Positions 8,972 through 18,090 of a stretch of DNA of 64,000 nt are shown here, piece by piece (the stretch's first letter is position 1; every line of letters starts with the position of its first letter). The translations under genes and the position numbers were made by a program. The DNA is taken from positions 124,001 through 188,000 of the forward strand of contig NZ_QGGX01000010.1 of NCBI RefSeq assembly GCF_003148805.1. Reading direction: 5' to 3'. The notes beneath the pieces are model-generated. The model was given only the letters and a program-made list of their open reading frames with translations, was not told the origin of the DNA and made no database searches. Source of the stretch: Aminobacter sp. AP02. Its GTDB lineage: Bacteria > Pseudomonadota > Alphaproteobacteria > Rhizobiales > Rhizobiaceae.

Positions 8972-10663
8972 ATGTTTGACTGGTTCGTGAGCACACTTCG
9001 CACTTATCCAGAAATCGCAATATTTCTCTCTTTGGCTCTCGGATATTACTTCGGGTCGTTTACCTACAAAGGGCTCGGCCTCGGTGCGGTAACGGCAACC
9101 CTGATCGCTGCCGTCATCATTGGGCAACTCGGCATCACCATTTCGCCTCCGCTCAAGGCGACCTTCTTTCTGATGTTCCTGTTTGCGATCGGCTACGGGG
9201 TGGGGCCGCAATTCGTGCGCGGCATTGCCAAGGATGGCATCCCCCAGGCGCTGTTTGCGGTGGTTGTCTGCGTGTTCTGCCTCGGTGCGCCTTTGCTCGC
9301 AGCCAAGCTGGCCGGCTATGATCTCGGGTCGGCTGTAGGTCTCTACGCCGGTTCGCAGACCATTTCGGCATCGATGGGTTTGGCGACCGACGCGATCAAT
9401 CGCCTGGCGTTGCCGCCGGATGAGACCAAGCGGCTGCTCGATGCGATGCCGGTCGCTTATGCCGTCACCTACATTTTCGGCACGGTCGGATCGGCCATCG
9501 TCCTGGCCTTGCTTGGCCCCGCCTTGCTGGGCATCGATCTCGAGGCGGAATGCAAGCGGTACGAAGCCGAACACGGCGGCAGCAAGGAAGTGGGTGGAGC
9601 CGGCACGGCCTGGCATCACTACGAATTGCGTGCATATAAGGTGCGTGAGGGCGGAAAGATCGTCGGAAAGACGGCCCATGATGCCGAGTCCATGATCCCC
9701 GACCAGCGCGTGTTCATCGAACGTATTCGCCGTGGCGGCAAGATCGAGGACGCGACTGCAAATACGGTGATCCAGGCGGGCGATATCGTTGCGGTGTCTG
9801 GTCGGCGCGAAGTCCTGGTTGATCTGATTGGCCATGCCGCTGAAGAGGTCGACGATCGCGAATTGCTGGCGGTACCCATCGAAGGTGTCGATGTGCTGGT
9901 GACCCAGAAGTCGGCCAACGGCAAGACCCTTGCCGAACTGGCGCAACTACCGGCGGCACGCGGCGTATTTCTGCGCCGGATCGCCCGGGGAGCAACGGCG
10001 ACCGAGATTCCAATCTTGCCGAACACCAAGATTCATCGGGGTGATATCCTCACCATTGTGGGGCGCACCCAAGATACCACGGCGGCGGCCAAGGCGCTCG
10101 GCGTGGCCGACCGTCCAACAGATATCGCCGACGTGGCTTTCATCGGTGCGGCTATTACGATCGGTGCCCTGATCGGAGCGATCGTCTACAAGATCGGCGA
10201 TGTGCCACTGACGCTGTCGACTTCAGGTGGCGCGCTCATTTCGGGCCTTTTCTTTGGCTGGTTGCGCTCGGTCCACCCGAAATTCGGACGTATCCCGTCA
10301 TCGACCGTGTGGTTCATGAATTCGGTCGGCCTCAACGTCTTCATCGCCGTGGTCGGCATCTCGTCGGGCCCAGGCTTTGTTGCCGGCCTGCAGCAGCTTG
10401 GCTTCAGTCTGTTTCTTTGGGGCATTTTCGCAACGACAGTGCCGCTCGTTTTGGCGATGTATGTCGGCAAATACGTGTTCAAGTTCCACCCGGCCATTCT
10501 GTTGGGGTGCTGCTCGGGCGCACGCACGACGACGGCATCGCTTGGCATGATCAACGACCGCGCCAAGAGCCAGATCCCCGGGCTCGGCTATACAGTTACC
10601 TATGCCGTAGGAAACACCCTGCTGACGATCTGGGGCATGGTCATTGTCATGCTGATGGCCTAG
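8972..10663 (+). CDS. aspT: aspartate:alanine exchanger (AAE family) antiporter
   Basis: The 563 residues match AspT of the AAE family (TC 2.A.81). An N-terminal membrane half (about 1-185) holds the duplicated-family motif 'GYGVGPQF' (74-81). A central hydrophilic part (about 205-370) carries two TrkA-C-like units, and a C-terminal membrane half (about 380-563) holds the second motif 'GISSGPGF'. In known systems this carrier swaps external aspartate for internal alanine, generating proton-motive force together with AspD. It is the first gene of the rightward arm and starts with a GAGGGA ribosome site. The second antiporter downstream differs at the likely substrate-path segments, so I give the Asp/Ala role to this copy only tentatively. 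Confidence 0.85.
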   Translation: MFDWFVSTLRTYPEIAIFLSLALGYYFGSFTYKGLGLGAVTATLIAAVIIGQLGITISPPLKATFFLMFLFAIGYGVGPQFVRGIAKDGIPQALFAVVVCVFCLGAPLLAAKLAGYDLGSAVGLYAGSQTISASMGLATDAINRLALPPDETKRLLDAMPVAYAVTYIFGTVGSAIVLALLGPALLGIDLEAECKRYEAEHGGSKEVGGAGTAWHHYELRAYKVREGGKIVGKTAHDAESMIPDQRVFIERIRRGGKIEDATANTVIQAGDIVAVSGRREVLVDLIGHAAEEVDDRELLAVPIEGVDVLVTQKSANGKTLAELAQLPAARGVFLRRIARGATATEIPILPNTKIHRGDILTIVGRTQDTTAAAKALGVADRPTDIADVAFIGAAITIGALIGAIVYKIGDVPLTLSTSGGALISGLFFGWLRSVHPKFGRIPSSTVWFMNSVGLNVFIAVVGISSGPGFVAGLQQLGFSLFLWGIFATTVPLVLAMYVGKYVFKFHPAILLGCCSGARTTTASLGMINDRAKSQIPGLGYTVTYAVGNTLLTIWGMVIVMLMA

Positions 10664-10825
10664 GGCCGACTCTGGTGAACCTTCGTCGGACGTCTGAACT
10701 GGGGCCTGCGTCAGGAGGAACTGTCGGGCCGCAATGAAGCGCCGAAATACGGCTTCGAAGCCGGTGAGATGACGGCAGGCTGGCCGCGGCAGGGATTCAA
10801 TCAGAACCAAATTTGGGAGCACGCG

Positions 10826-13537
10826 ATGCCACGCAAGGCTGCACGTATTGATAAGTTCCTCCTCATCCATTCGGCGCGTGCCGACAACTGGCGAGAGATC
10901 ACGACGCTGGCAGATGCCTGGGCCGCCGGACGTGGCGAGCGGGCAGAGCTGGAGGCTGCAATCGCCGACATGGCGGCGGTCGAAGAGTACCACGCCTATC
11001 CTGGCGCGCGATTGCTTACAGCCTTGAACGAGCGCATCGCCACCAACGACGCGGGTGGGGCGTCCAAACTCGCGCGCCGTATCTCCAACGGGCTGCTGAC
11101 GCATGCCTATCGCGGTCGTCCCGGCGAGTGGGACGTCCATGACGAGATGTCGTCGGGCGAGGTGGCCGACGTGATGCCACCCGCAACTGGCGAAGCAGGT
11201 GGACGCCGGCCCTATTTCGAAGTGCTGTTCGTCAACAACCAGCCAGCCTCGCGTTGGCCTGCATTCGCAGCGGAGTTGCGAAGGCTGCGCCGGCCGGAAG
11301 ATGCGTTCATCTACGAGCCCGTCATGGTGGGCTCCTTCGAAGATGCGTTCGTCGCCGCGGCATTGAATCCCGACATCATTTCGGTCGTTCTTGCCGAAGG
11401 GTTCCCCTACCGTTCCCGCCGCGACGCGCCCGTGCTGCGCTCGATATTGGATCCGCTTGGAGAAACCGAGGGGCCTGAAATGTCGGCGCTTCGGCTTTCG
11501 CGCGCGCTGAAGCGGATTCGGCCGGAGCTCGACATCTACCTGCTCTCCGATCGCCAGGTGGAGCACATTGCAGGCGATCCGGCGGCCGATGCCGTGCGGC
11601 GCATCTTCTACGCTGTAGAGGAGCCGCTCGAGATGCACCTCGCCATCCTGGAAGGTGTGCAGGACCGCTTCGAAACGCCCTTCTTCGACAATCTGAAGAA
11701 ATACGCGCGGCGCCCGATCGGCACGTTCCACGCATTGCCCATCGCCCGTGGCAAGTCGGTCTTCAAGTCTGACTGGATTCGCGACATGGGCGAATTTTAC
11801 GGCCTCAATCTGTTTCTGGCGGAAAGCAGTGCAACGACGGGCGGCCTCGACAGCCTGCTGGAGCCGACCGGCACCATCAAGCGATCGCAGGAGATGGCCG
11901 CGCGGGCATTTGGTGCCGACCACGTATTCTTCGTGACGAACGGCACCTCCACCTCCAACAAGATGGCGGTGCAGGCACTGCTTGCGCCGGGCGACATAGC
12001 GGTGGTGGACCGCAATTGCCACAAGTCGCACCACTACGGCATGGTGCTCACCGGCGCGCAGCCCTATTACGTCGAAGCTTTCCCGATGGCCGAATATTCG
12101 ATGTATGGCGCAGTGCCGCTTGCCACCATCAAGCGCGCGCTGCTGGCATTGCGAGCGGAAGGCCGTCTGAACCGGCTGAAACTGCTCGACCTGACCAACT
12201 GCACCTTCGACGGGCATATGTACAATGTTCGCCGCGTTATGGAGGAATGCCTCGCCATCAAGCCGGACCTCATCTTTCTCTGGGACGAGGCATGGTCCGG
12301 GTTTGCCCGCTTTTCGCCGTTCCTGCGTCCGCGCACGGCCATGGGGGCTGCCGCGGATCTCGAGGAATGGCTGCGGGATCCGGCATCCGTCGATGCCTAT
12401 GAAAAGCAGCAGGCGGAACTTGGCGACAAACCCTCGGACGAGACGCTGCTCGCAGCGCGTCTGATCCCCGATCCACGTCTTGTGCGGCTTCGGGTCTACC
12501 AGACCAATTCCACGCACAAGTCGATGTCGGCCATCCGCCAGGGTTCCATGCTTCTGGTCAAGGACGTGGATTTTCATACGGTGGAAGCCCAGTTCCACGA
12601 GGCAGTTTTTACCCATGCCTCGACCAGCCCCAACCAGCAACTGATCGCCAGCCTCGATGTCGCTCGGCGGCAGATGGAGCTCGAAGGCTATGGGCTGGTG
12701 ATGAATGCCATCGAGATCGGACTCAAGATCCGCCGCGCGGTGAACGAGCATCCGCTGATTTCGAAATACTTCCGCGTGCTCGGCGCTGACGAGATGATCC
12801 CGGCGGAGTACCGGCAATCTGGCTTCAAGGACTATCTCGCGCCGGGCTCGACCTGGGGCAGTGCGGTAAAGGCAATGCAGGAGGATGAGTTCTATCTCGA
12901 TCCGACACGCATGACGCTGGTCTGCGGTACCGCCGGATTCGACGGAACGCAGTTCAAGGGGCTTCTGGCGAACGAATATGACATCCAGTTGAACAAAACG
13001 TCCCGCAACAGCGTGCTGCTGCAGTCGAACATCAACAACACAAGAAGCGACGTCGCCCACCTCATCCGCGTCCTGGTCGAGATCTGCCATGGCATCGAAA
13101 AGCGTCTTGCCGACGGCGGGGAGGGGGAGCGCTCAGCCTTTGCGGCGCGGGTGAAGTCGCTGATGACCGACGTGCCCGACCTTCCCAATTTCAGCCATTT
13201 CCATGAGATGTATCGCAGCGACGCCGGGCGCGACACGCCGGAGGGCGACATTCGCTCCGCCTTCTTCAACGCCTATGACGCCTCTGTTTGCGAATATGTG
13301 CCGCTCGCCGGCGCCGAGTGCGACAAGCGGCTGCGCGAGGGGCCGGAGATGGTGTCGGCCAACTTCGTCATCCCCTACCCGCCGGGCTTCCCCATCATGG
13401 TGCCGGGCCAGGTGCTGACGCAAGAGACGATCGACTTCATGCGAAAGCTCGATGTGAAGGAAATCCACGGCTACGAAAAAGCGAGAGGACTGAAACTGGT
13501 GAAGCCTGACGCCGTCGCCGCCAGGTCGAAACGCTGA
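10826..13537 (+). CDS. long Orn/Lys/Arg-type (fold type I, PLP) amino-acid decarboxylase
   Basis: The 903-residue protein belongs to the Orn/Lys/Arg decarboxylase group III family. About 125 extra N-terminal residues precede the wing/receiver-like domain (about 130-260). The PLP core (about 280-650) contains 'SSATTGGLDSLLEP', 'FFVTNGTSTSNK', 'DRNCHKSHHYG', 'WDEAW' (D487) and the Schiff-base lysine K565 in 'NSTHKSMSAIRQGS'. From DEAW to STHK is about 79 residues, roughly twice the usual distance, so there is an extra insertion. The C-terminal domain ends with 'NFVIPYPPGFPIMVPG'. The start is the ATG after GGGAG; an earlier ATG adds 19 residues without a ribosome site. It lies between two AspT-type antiporters, so a role in proton-consuming decarboxylation is likely. 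The substrate (arginine, lysine, ornithine or another) is not decided. Confidence 0.85.
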   Translation: MPRKAARIDKFLLIHSARADNWREITTLADAWAAGRGERAELEAAIADMAAVEEYHAYPGARLLTALNERIATNDAGGASKLARRISNGLLTHAYRGRPGEWDVHDEMSSGEVADVMPPATGEAGGRRPYFEVLFVNNQPASRWPAFAAELRRLRRPEDAFIYEPVMVGSFEDAFVAAALNPDIISVVLAEGFPYRSRRDAPVLRSILDPLGETEGPEMSALRLSRALKRIRPELDIYLLSDRQVEHIAGDPAADAVRRIFYAVEEPLEMHLAILEGVQDRFETPFFDNLKKYARRPIGTFHALPIARGKSVFKSDWIRDMGEFYGLNLFLAESSATTGGLDSLLEPTGTIKRSQEMAARAFGADHVFFVTNGTSTSNKMAVQALLAPGDIAVVDRNCHKSHHYGMVLTGAQPYYVEAFPMAEYSMYGAVPLATIKRALLALRAEGRLNRLKLLDLTNCTFDGHMYNVRRVMEECLAIKPDLIFLWDEAWSGFARFSPFLRPRTAMGAAADLEEWLRDPASVDAYEKQQAELGDKPSDETLLAARLIPDPRLVRLRVYQTNSTHKSMSAIRQGSMLLVKDVDFHTVEAQFHEAVFTHASTSPNQQLIASLDVARRQMELEGYGLVMNAIEIGLKIRRAVNEHPLISKYFRVLGADEMIPAEYRQSGFKDYLAPGSTWGSAVKAMQEDEFYLDPTRMTLVCGTAGFDGTQFKGLLANEYDIQLNKTSRNSVLLQSNINNTRSDVAHLIRVLVEICHGIEKRLADGGEGERSAFAARVKSLMTDVPDLPNFSHFHEMYRSDAGRDTPEGDIRSAFFNAYDASVCEYVPLAGAECDKRLREGPEMVSANFVIPYPPGFPIMVPGQVLTQETIDFMRKLDVKEIHGYEKARGLKLVKPDAVAARSKR

Positions 13538-13624
13538 AGGCACCATGCGGATGCAGCGCAGAACGCCTTTTGCAATGGTGCTGGCGAGCTAGCCTGGCTC
13601 GGGAAGACGGGAGCAAGTTTCGTC

Positions 13625-15316
13625 ATGGCGTGGTTCGAGCAATTCCTGGTCAAGTATCCCGAGCTTGCGGTCTTCGCGGCGATCAGCATCGGCTATCTGA
13701 TCGGTGGCATTAAGTTCGGAGGTTTCAGCCTTGGGCCGGTGACTGGCTCCCTGTTTGCGGGCATCCTGATCGGCCAGTTCGCCGAAGTGCCGGTCTCAAG
13801 TACGGCGAAGTCGTTCCTGTTTCTGCTCTTCCTCTTCGGCATCGGCTATTCGGTCGGGCCGCAATTCCTGCAGGCCCTGAAGCGCGACGGTATGAAACCG
13901 GTGTTGCTCGCCGTGGTCGTGTGCGTGACCGGACTGCTCACGGCGATCGTCGTTGCCAAGACGCTCGGCCTCGATCCGGGCTTTTCGGCGGGGCTCCTTT
14001 CTGGGTCACTCACCGAGAGCCCGGCCATGGGCACGGCAACCGAGGCGATCAACGCTCTTCCACTGCCTGAGGCAGACCGCGCGCGGTTTGTGGCCCACAT
14101 CGCCGTGGCAGACGCGGTCTGCTACATATTCGGTGCGGTTGGCGTCATCCTGTTTTGCAGCGTCGTCGGCCCCAAGCTGCTCGGCATCGACCTTGCCGCC
14201 GAGGCGCTGAAGCTGGAGCAGGAGCTGGGCATCAAGCGCGTCGCGGCCGGGGTCTCCTCGGCCTGGCACAGATTCGAGCTGCGCGCATACCTCATCGCGG
14301 AGAATGCGCCGGTCGCTGGGCTGTCCGTAAAGGATGCCGAAAGCACGTTTCCTGAACAACGGCTTTTCATCCAGCGTGTACGGCGGGGCGGCGCGATCCT
14401 TGAGGCAGCACCAGAACTTGTCATCAAACCCGGTGATGTCGTTGCCGTGTCGGGCCGGCGAGAGACGCTGGTGGAGGTGATTGAACAGCGCGCCGAAGAA
14501 GTCGAGGATCCGGAACTTCTCGATGTTCCGGTTTCGATCCTGGACGTTCTGGTGACTCATCCGGATCCCTCAGGCCGGAGCATCGAAGACGTGTCGAAGG
14601 AGAGCTGGGCAAGGAGCGTCTATCTCCGCAGCATCACACGCGGGGGGCAAGACATCCCTTTCGCGCCCGGAATCACGATCGAACGTGGCGACATCGTGCG
14701 GCTGGTAGGACCAGAGGCTGTGGTGTCGCGTGCCGCTGAGCGCATAGGGGTCGTCGTTGCACCAACGACAGCGACCGACTTCTTCGTGCTTGGCCTTGCG
14801 ATCTTCCTTGGCGGGCTTGTCGGCGTTCTAGTCACCATACCCATCGCGGGCATGCGGATTTCCTTGAGCACCAGCGTCGGCACGCTGCTGGCCGGTTTGG
14901 TCGTCGGGCACTTGCGCACGCGCTTCCCTCTCTTTGGCCGTATACCCGACGCTGCGGTGTCACTGATGACCGCACTCGGCCTTGCCGCGTTCGTTGCGAT
15001 GACCGGACTTCATGCTGGACCAGTGTTTGTGTCGGCCATCGCCGAAGTGGGCGTCGGCCTTCTGTTCGGCGGCATGATCGTCACCTTGATGCCCATGATC
15101 GTGGGGCTTTACGTTGGCCGCTACCTGCTGCGCATGAATCCCATACTGCTGCTTGGGGGGCTGGCCGGCGCCCAGACCATGACGGCCGGCATGGCTGCCG
15201 TTCAGGAGCGGTCCGGCAGTCCGGTAGCCGTGCTCGGCTACACGCCGGCGGTTCCAATCGGCCATATCTTGCTCACGACATGGGGTACGGTAATCGTGGG
15301 AGTTATGGCCAACTGA
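13625..15316 (+). CDS. second AspT-type (AAE family) antiporter
   Basis: The 563-residue protein is a paralogue of the first antiporter with the same layout: N-terminal helices with 'GYSVGPQF', a central TrkA-C pair (about 205-370) and a C-terminal half with 'GLHAGPVF'. The conserved re-entrant-like segments differ: 'SGSLTESPAMGTATEAI' here against '[17 protein letters not shown]' in the first copy, and 'LAGAQTMTAGMAAV' against '[14 protein letters not shown]'. This suggests a different substrate pair. It lies 87 bases after the Orn/Lys/Arg-type decarboxylase and is a reasonable candidate for its substrate:amine antiporter, though that would be a new role for the family. The stop codon overlaps the start of the channel gene (TGATG). 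Confidence 0.83.
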   Translation: MAWFEQFLVKYPELAVFAAISIGYLIGGIKFGGFSLGPVTGSLFAGILIGQFAEVPVSSTAKSFLFLLFLFGIGYSVGPQFLQALKRDGMKPVLLAVVVCVTGLLTAIVVAKTLGLDPGFSAGLLSGSLTESPAMGTATEAINALPLPEADRARFVAHIAVADAVCYIFGAVGVILFCSVVGPKLLGIDLAAEALKLEQELGIKRVAAGVSSAWHRFELRAYLIAENAPVAGLSVKDAESTFPEQRLFIQRVRRGGAILEAAPELVIKPGDVVAVSGRRETLVEVIEQRAEEVEDPELLDVPVSILDVLVTHPDPSGRSIEDVSKESWARSVYLRSITRGGQDIPFAPGITIERGDIVRLVGPEAVVSRAAERIGVVVAPTTATDFFVLGLAIFLGGLVGVLVTIPIAGMRISLSTSVGTLLAGLVVGHLRTRFPLFGRIPDAAVSLMTALGLAAFVAMTGLHAGPVFVSAIAEVGVGLLFGGMIVTLMPMIVGLYVGRYLLRMNPILLLGGLAGAQTMTAGMAAVQERSGSPVAVLGYTPAVPIGHILLTTWGTVIVGVMAN

Positions 15317-15702
15317 TGTCTGCCGGCGAATCAGGTGCTGAGGCGATGCCTAAAAAGTCACCCGTCAAACTCAATGCCATTCAAATAAGGCGAATATTTT
15401 TTTCTGCGCTTCTGAAGAATTTGTATGTTCTGTGGCCAATCGTATCAGGAGTTCTCCTGGCTATGGTTGGAGCTGGGGTTGTCGCGGGCAGAATAGAGGG
15501 ATGGAGTGTTGGTGAGTCCCTTTATTTCACCTTCGTAACTGGCCTTACGATCGGCTACGGAGACTTTTCACCAACGCATTTCCTGACGCGGCTGCTGGCG
15601 GTGCTGATTGGTTTTTCAGGCATCGTGCTGACAGGGCTGGTTGCAGCTGTCAGCGTCCAGTCACTGCGTGCGACCGAAGCCGAGGATCCTGATAAAAAAT
15701 AG
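15316..15702 (+). CDS. two-helix potassium channel (Ion_trans_2)
   Basis: The 128-residue protein has two transmembrane helices (about 38-62 and 95-118) around a pore loop with the K+ selectivity filter 'TIGYGD'. There is no voltage sensor or regulatory domain, so it is a KcsA-like minimal channel expected to form tetramers. The start overlaps the stop of the upstream antiporter by one base (TGATG), indicating translational coupling; an ATG ten codons later preceded by GAGG is an alternative. Its 5' part is AT-rich (23 G/C in the 60 bases from 15361), unlike its neighbours. K+ flux could balance charge during electrogenic amino-acid exchange or acid stress (inference). Confidence 0.85.
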   Translation: MSAGESGAEAMPKKSPVKLNAIQIRRIFFSALLKNLYVLWPIVSGVLLAMVGAGVVAGRIEGWSVGESLYFTFVTGLTIGYGDFSPTHFLTRLLAVLIGFSGIVLTGLVAAVSVQSLRATEAEDPDKK

Positions 15703-15826
15703 GCTCACTCGACGATACGCATGCCGGCTCCGGTATGGGGCGGTTGCGACCGACAGGTTGGAAAGCTGGTCGACGATTGCAGGCATGGAATATTCTGTGA
15801 CCAGGATAAGGAAGGGGACCGCGACC

Positions 15827-16921
15827 ATGCTTCTCTTGCTCAAGGAAATCCGCGGCAATCCCATTCTCTGGCTGTTGGCATTTGTGCCTATGGTGTTCGT
15901 CGCGCAGCAGCTTGAGCCCGAAGCGCATACGCTGCTTTTCGTGCTTTCCGTCCTGGCGATCGTGCCTCTGGCCACGTTGTTGAGTTCCGCGACGGAGGCG
16001 GTGGCGGCCAAGACTGGCGATACCGTTGGCGGCCTGCTCAACGCCACGCTTGGGAACCTGACCGAGCTCGTCATCGCACTGGCTGCGCTGCGTGCCGGCC
16101 AGTACACATTGGTGAAGGCGTCGATTGCCGGAGCAATTGTTACCAATACGCTGTTCATGCTCGGCGCGTCTTTCCTGCTCGGCGGCCTCAAATACCACAC
16201 CCAGGAATTCAACCGAGACAGTGCGCGGCTACAAACATGTCTGCTGTTTCTGGCGACGATCGCGATCATGACGCCGTCCGCGATCCTGGATTCCGGCTCC
16301 TTTTCCACGCCGGCCTTCACTCACCAATTGAGCTTGGGGCTTTCAGTCTTGCTGATCGGCACCTATGCCTTGGGCCTGCTCTTTTCGCTAAAGACACATC
16401 GCGAATTCTTCGGGAGCGCGTCCCATCACGAGGCCGGCGACGAAATATGGCCTATGGGTCTTGCGCTTGCGGTCCTGGCTGGCGTGACTGTGCTCGTGGC
16501 GTTGGTCAGCGAGGTTTTCGTCGAGTCGGTGCAGGAAGCGGCGGTCACCTTCGGCATGACTCCCGCATTCGTGGGCTTTATCGTCGTTGCGTTGGTTGGT
16601 GGTGCTGCCGAAATGGCCTCCGCCTTTTCTGGTGCCCGCAAGAACAGGCTGGATTTGAGCGTGGGCATCGCGCTGGGGAGCGCCGCCCAGATCGCGCTCT
16701 TCGTTGCGCCGGTACTGGTTCTGCTGAGCTACGTCATCGGCCCTGCGCCGATGGATCTGCGGTTCTGGCCTGGCGCGGTAGTCATGGTGCTCATCTCGAC
16801 GATGACCGCGTTTTTGACGACGACTACCGGACGCTCGGCGTGGTTTTTGGGAGTGTTCGTGCTGATGATCTACGTGGTCTTTGCCATGACGCTTTATTTG
16901 CTGCCGCCAAACGTACAGTGA
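15827..16921 (+). CDS. Ca2+/H+ (cation/proton) exchanger, CaCA superfamily
   Basis: A 364-residue membrane protein with about 11 hydrophobic helices and the two inverted alpha-repeat motifs of CAX-type exchangers. The first repeat has 'GNLTELVIALAALRAGQ' and 'AGAIVTNTLFMLG'; the second has 'GGAAEMASAFSGARKN' and 'GIALGSAAQIALF'. The acidic residues in 'TEL' and 'AEM' are the ion-binding glutamates. The start is the ATG preceded by AAGGAAGGGG, giving an N terminus typical of the family; an ATG 14 codons earlier is possible. It follows the K+ channel by about 125 bases and is probably in the same transcription unit. It would exchange cytoplasmic Ca2+ (or K+/Na+) for protons and contribute to ion balance. 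Confidence 0.87.
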   Translation: MLLLLKEIRGNPILWLLAFVPMVFVAQQLEPEAHTLLFVLSVLAIVPLATLLSSATEAVAAKTGDTVGGLLNATLGNLTELVIALAALRAGQYTLVKASIAGAIVTNTLFMLGASFLLGGLKYHTQEFNRDSARLQTCLLFLATIAIMTPSAILDSGSFSTPAFTHQLSLGLSVLLIGTYALGLLFSLKTHREFFGSASHHEAGDEIWPMGLALAVLAGVTVLVALVSEVFVESVQEAAVTFGMTPAFVGFIVVALVGGAAEMASAFSGARKNRLDLSVGIALGSAAQIALFVAPVLVLLSYVIGPAPMDLRFWPGAVVMVLISTMTAFLTTTTGRSAWFLGVFVLMIYVVFAMTLYLLPPNVQ

Positions 16922-17148
16922 ATGGACGAGTGGGACGGACAATGTCGCCGTCGTCGCAATCGTGAGCGAGGTCGGTCCGGACGCTAAGGCTTTTGAACTA
17001 GTTCGTTCGTCAAAGATTCCACAGGCACTGGGTCCGGCTTTGGGATAGACTTGACCCGGGTCGAATTTGGCTAAGCTGCCGGCGCTCATCGGTAACAATG
17101 CGGGCGCGCTATCGGCGGGCGCAGCTGTCCCTGGATGGGAGGTCGGTC

Positions 17149-17991
17149 ATGGATGACAAACCCGGCGCAGTCTCGGATCTGGTTGAGGCCGAAAGCGAAA
17201 AATTCGAAACCGGAAAAATCAAAAACAAGGCATATCTGAAGAAACTCAGAAAGCTGCAGGCCGAACTCTGCACGATGCAGGAATGGGTCAAGGAGACTGG
17301 CCAGCGCATCGTCATCGTGTTTGAAGGGCGCGACGCCGCCGGCAAGGGCGGGGTCATCCGGGCGCTTACCGAGAAGGTGAGCCCACGCATATTTCGGGTT
17401 GTAGCACTTCCGGCTCCGTCTGACCGCCAGAAGAGCCAGATCTATATTCAACGCTACATTGAGCACTTTCCGGCTGCTGGTGAAGTAGTTATCTTTGATA
17501 GAAGCTGGTACAACCGTGCTGGTGTTGAATATGTCATGGGGTTTTGCACAAAAGAACAGAGAAGAACATTCCTTGAATTGTGTCCGAAAATTGAGAATGT
17601 ATTTATAGGCAATGGAATTACGTTAATTAAGTATTGGCTCGAAGTAGGTAACGAGGAGCAAAAAAAGCGATTTGAAGCCCGGATCGAAGATCGATTGCGT
17701 CAATGGAAGCTGTCGGCGATGGATCTTCCGTCGCGTGAGCGATGGTATGAGTATTCCCGGGCGCGTGATGTCATGTTCGAGGCTACCGACACCGACGAGT
17801 CGCCCTGGCACATAGTTCGTTCCGACGATCAGAAACGGGCGCGGCTCAACTGTATTGCTCATCTGCTTTCAATCACTCCCTACGAGCCTGTTCCGAGGCC
17901 GGAGGTGAAGTTGCCCAAGCGTTCGACAAAGCACGCCTATGACGATGAGGCGACCATCAGCGGCCGACGTTGGATTCCGGAGAAATTCTGA
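17149..17991 (+). CDS. ppk2: polyphosphate kinase 2, class I
   Basis: The 280-residue protein has a P-loop fold with Walker A 'GRDAAGKGG' (60-68), the second motif 'FDRSWYNRAGVE' (116-127) and the lid region 'RWYEYSRARD'. 'DRSWYNRAGVE' followed by 'VMGFC' is characteristic of class I PPK2, which transfers phosphate between polyphosphate and nucleoside diphosphates. It can regenerate ATP or GTP, or act in reverse to store polyphosphate. The ATG preceded by GGGAGG was chosen over an upstream in-frame start. The middle of the gene is unusually AT-rich: 42 G/C in the 120 bases from 17521, against 36 in 60 at 17761. This suggests recombination or an unusual codon history. Confidence 0.93.
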   Translation: MDDKPGAVSDLVEAESEKFETGKIKNKAYLKKLRKLQAELCTMQEWVKETGQRIVIVFEGRDAAGKGGVIRALTEKVSPRIFRVVALPAPSDRQKSQIYIQRYIEHFPAAGEVVIFDRSWYNRAGVEYVMGFCTKEQRRTFLELCPKIENVFIGNGITLIKYWLEVGNEEQKKRFEARIEDRLRQWKLSAMDLPSRERWYEYSRARDVMFEATDTDESPWHIVRSDDQKRARLNCIAHLLSITPYEPVPRPEVKLPKRSTKHAYDDEATISGRRWIPEKF

Positions 17992-18090
17992 CGCCGTCGG
18001 CTGCTTGGCGCCGCTGCTCTGGCGATCACGACTGATACGGCCCTTGGCGCGGCATGGGGAATGGAACTGACTAGCTAAGAGGAAAGTTCG

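Noticed and set aside
10298-13090. A 930-codon open frame on the minus strand
   Set aside because: It lies antisense to the decarboxylase gene, has no recognisable domain, and its composition (rich in H, R, G) is what a GC-rich coding strand gives in reverse.
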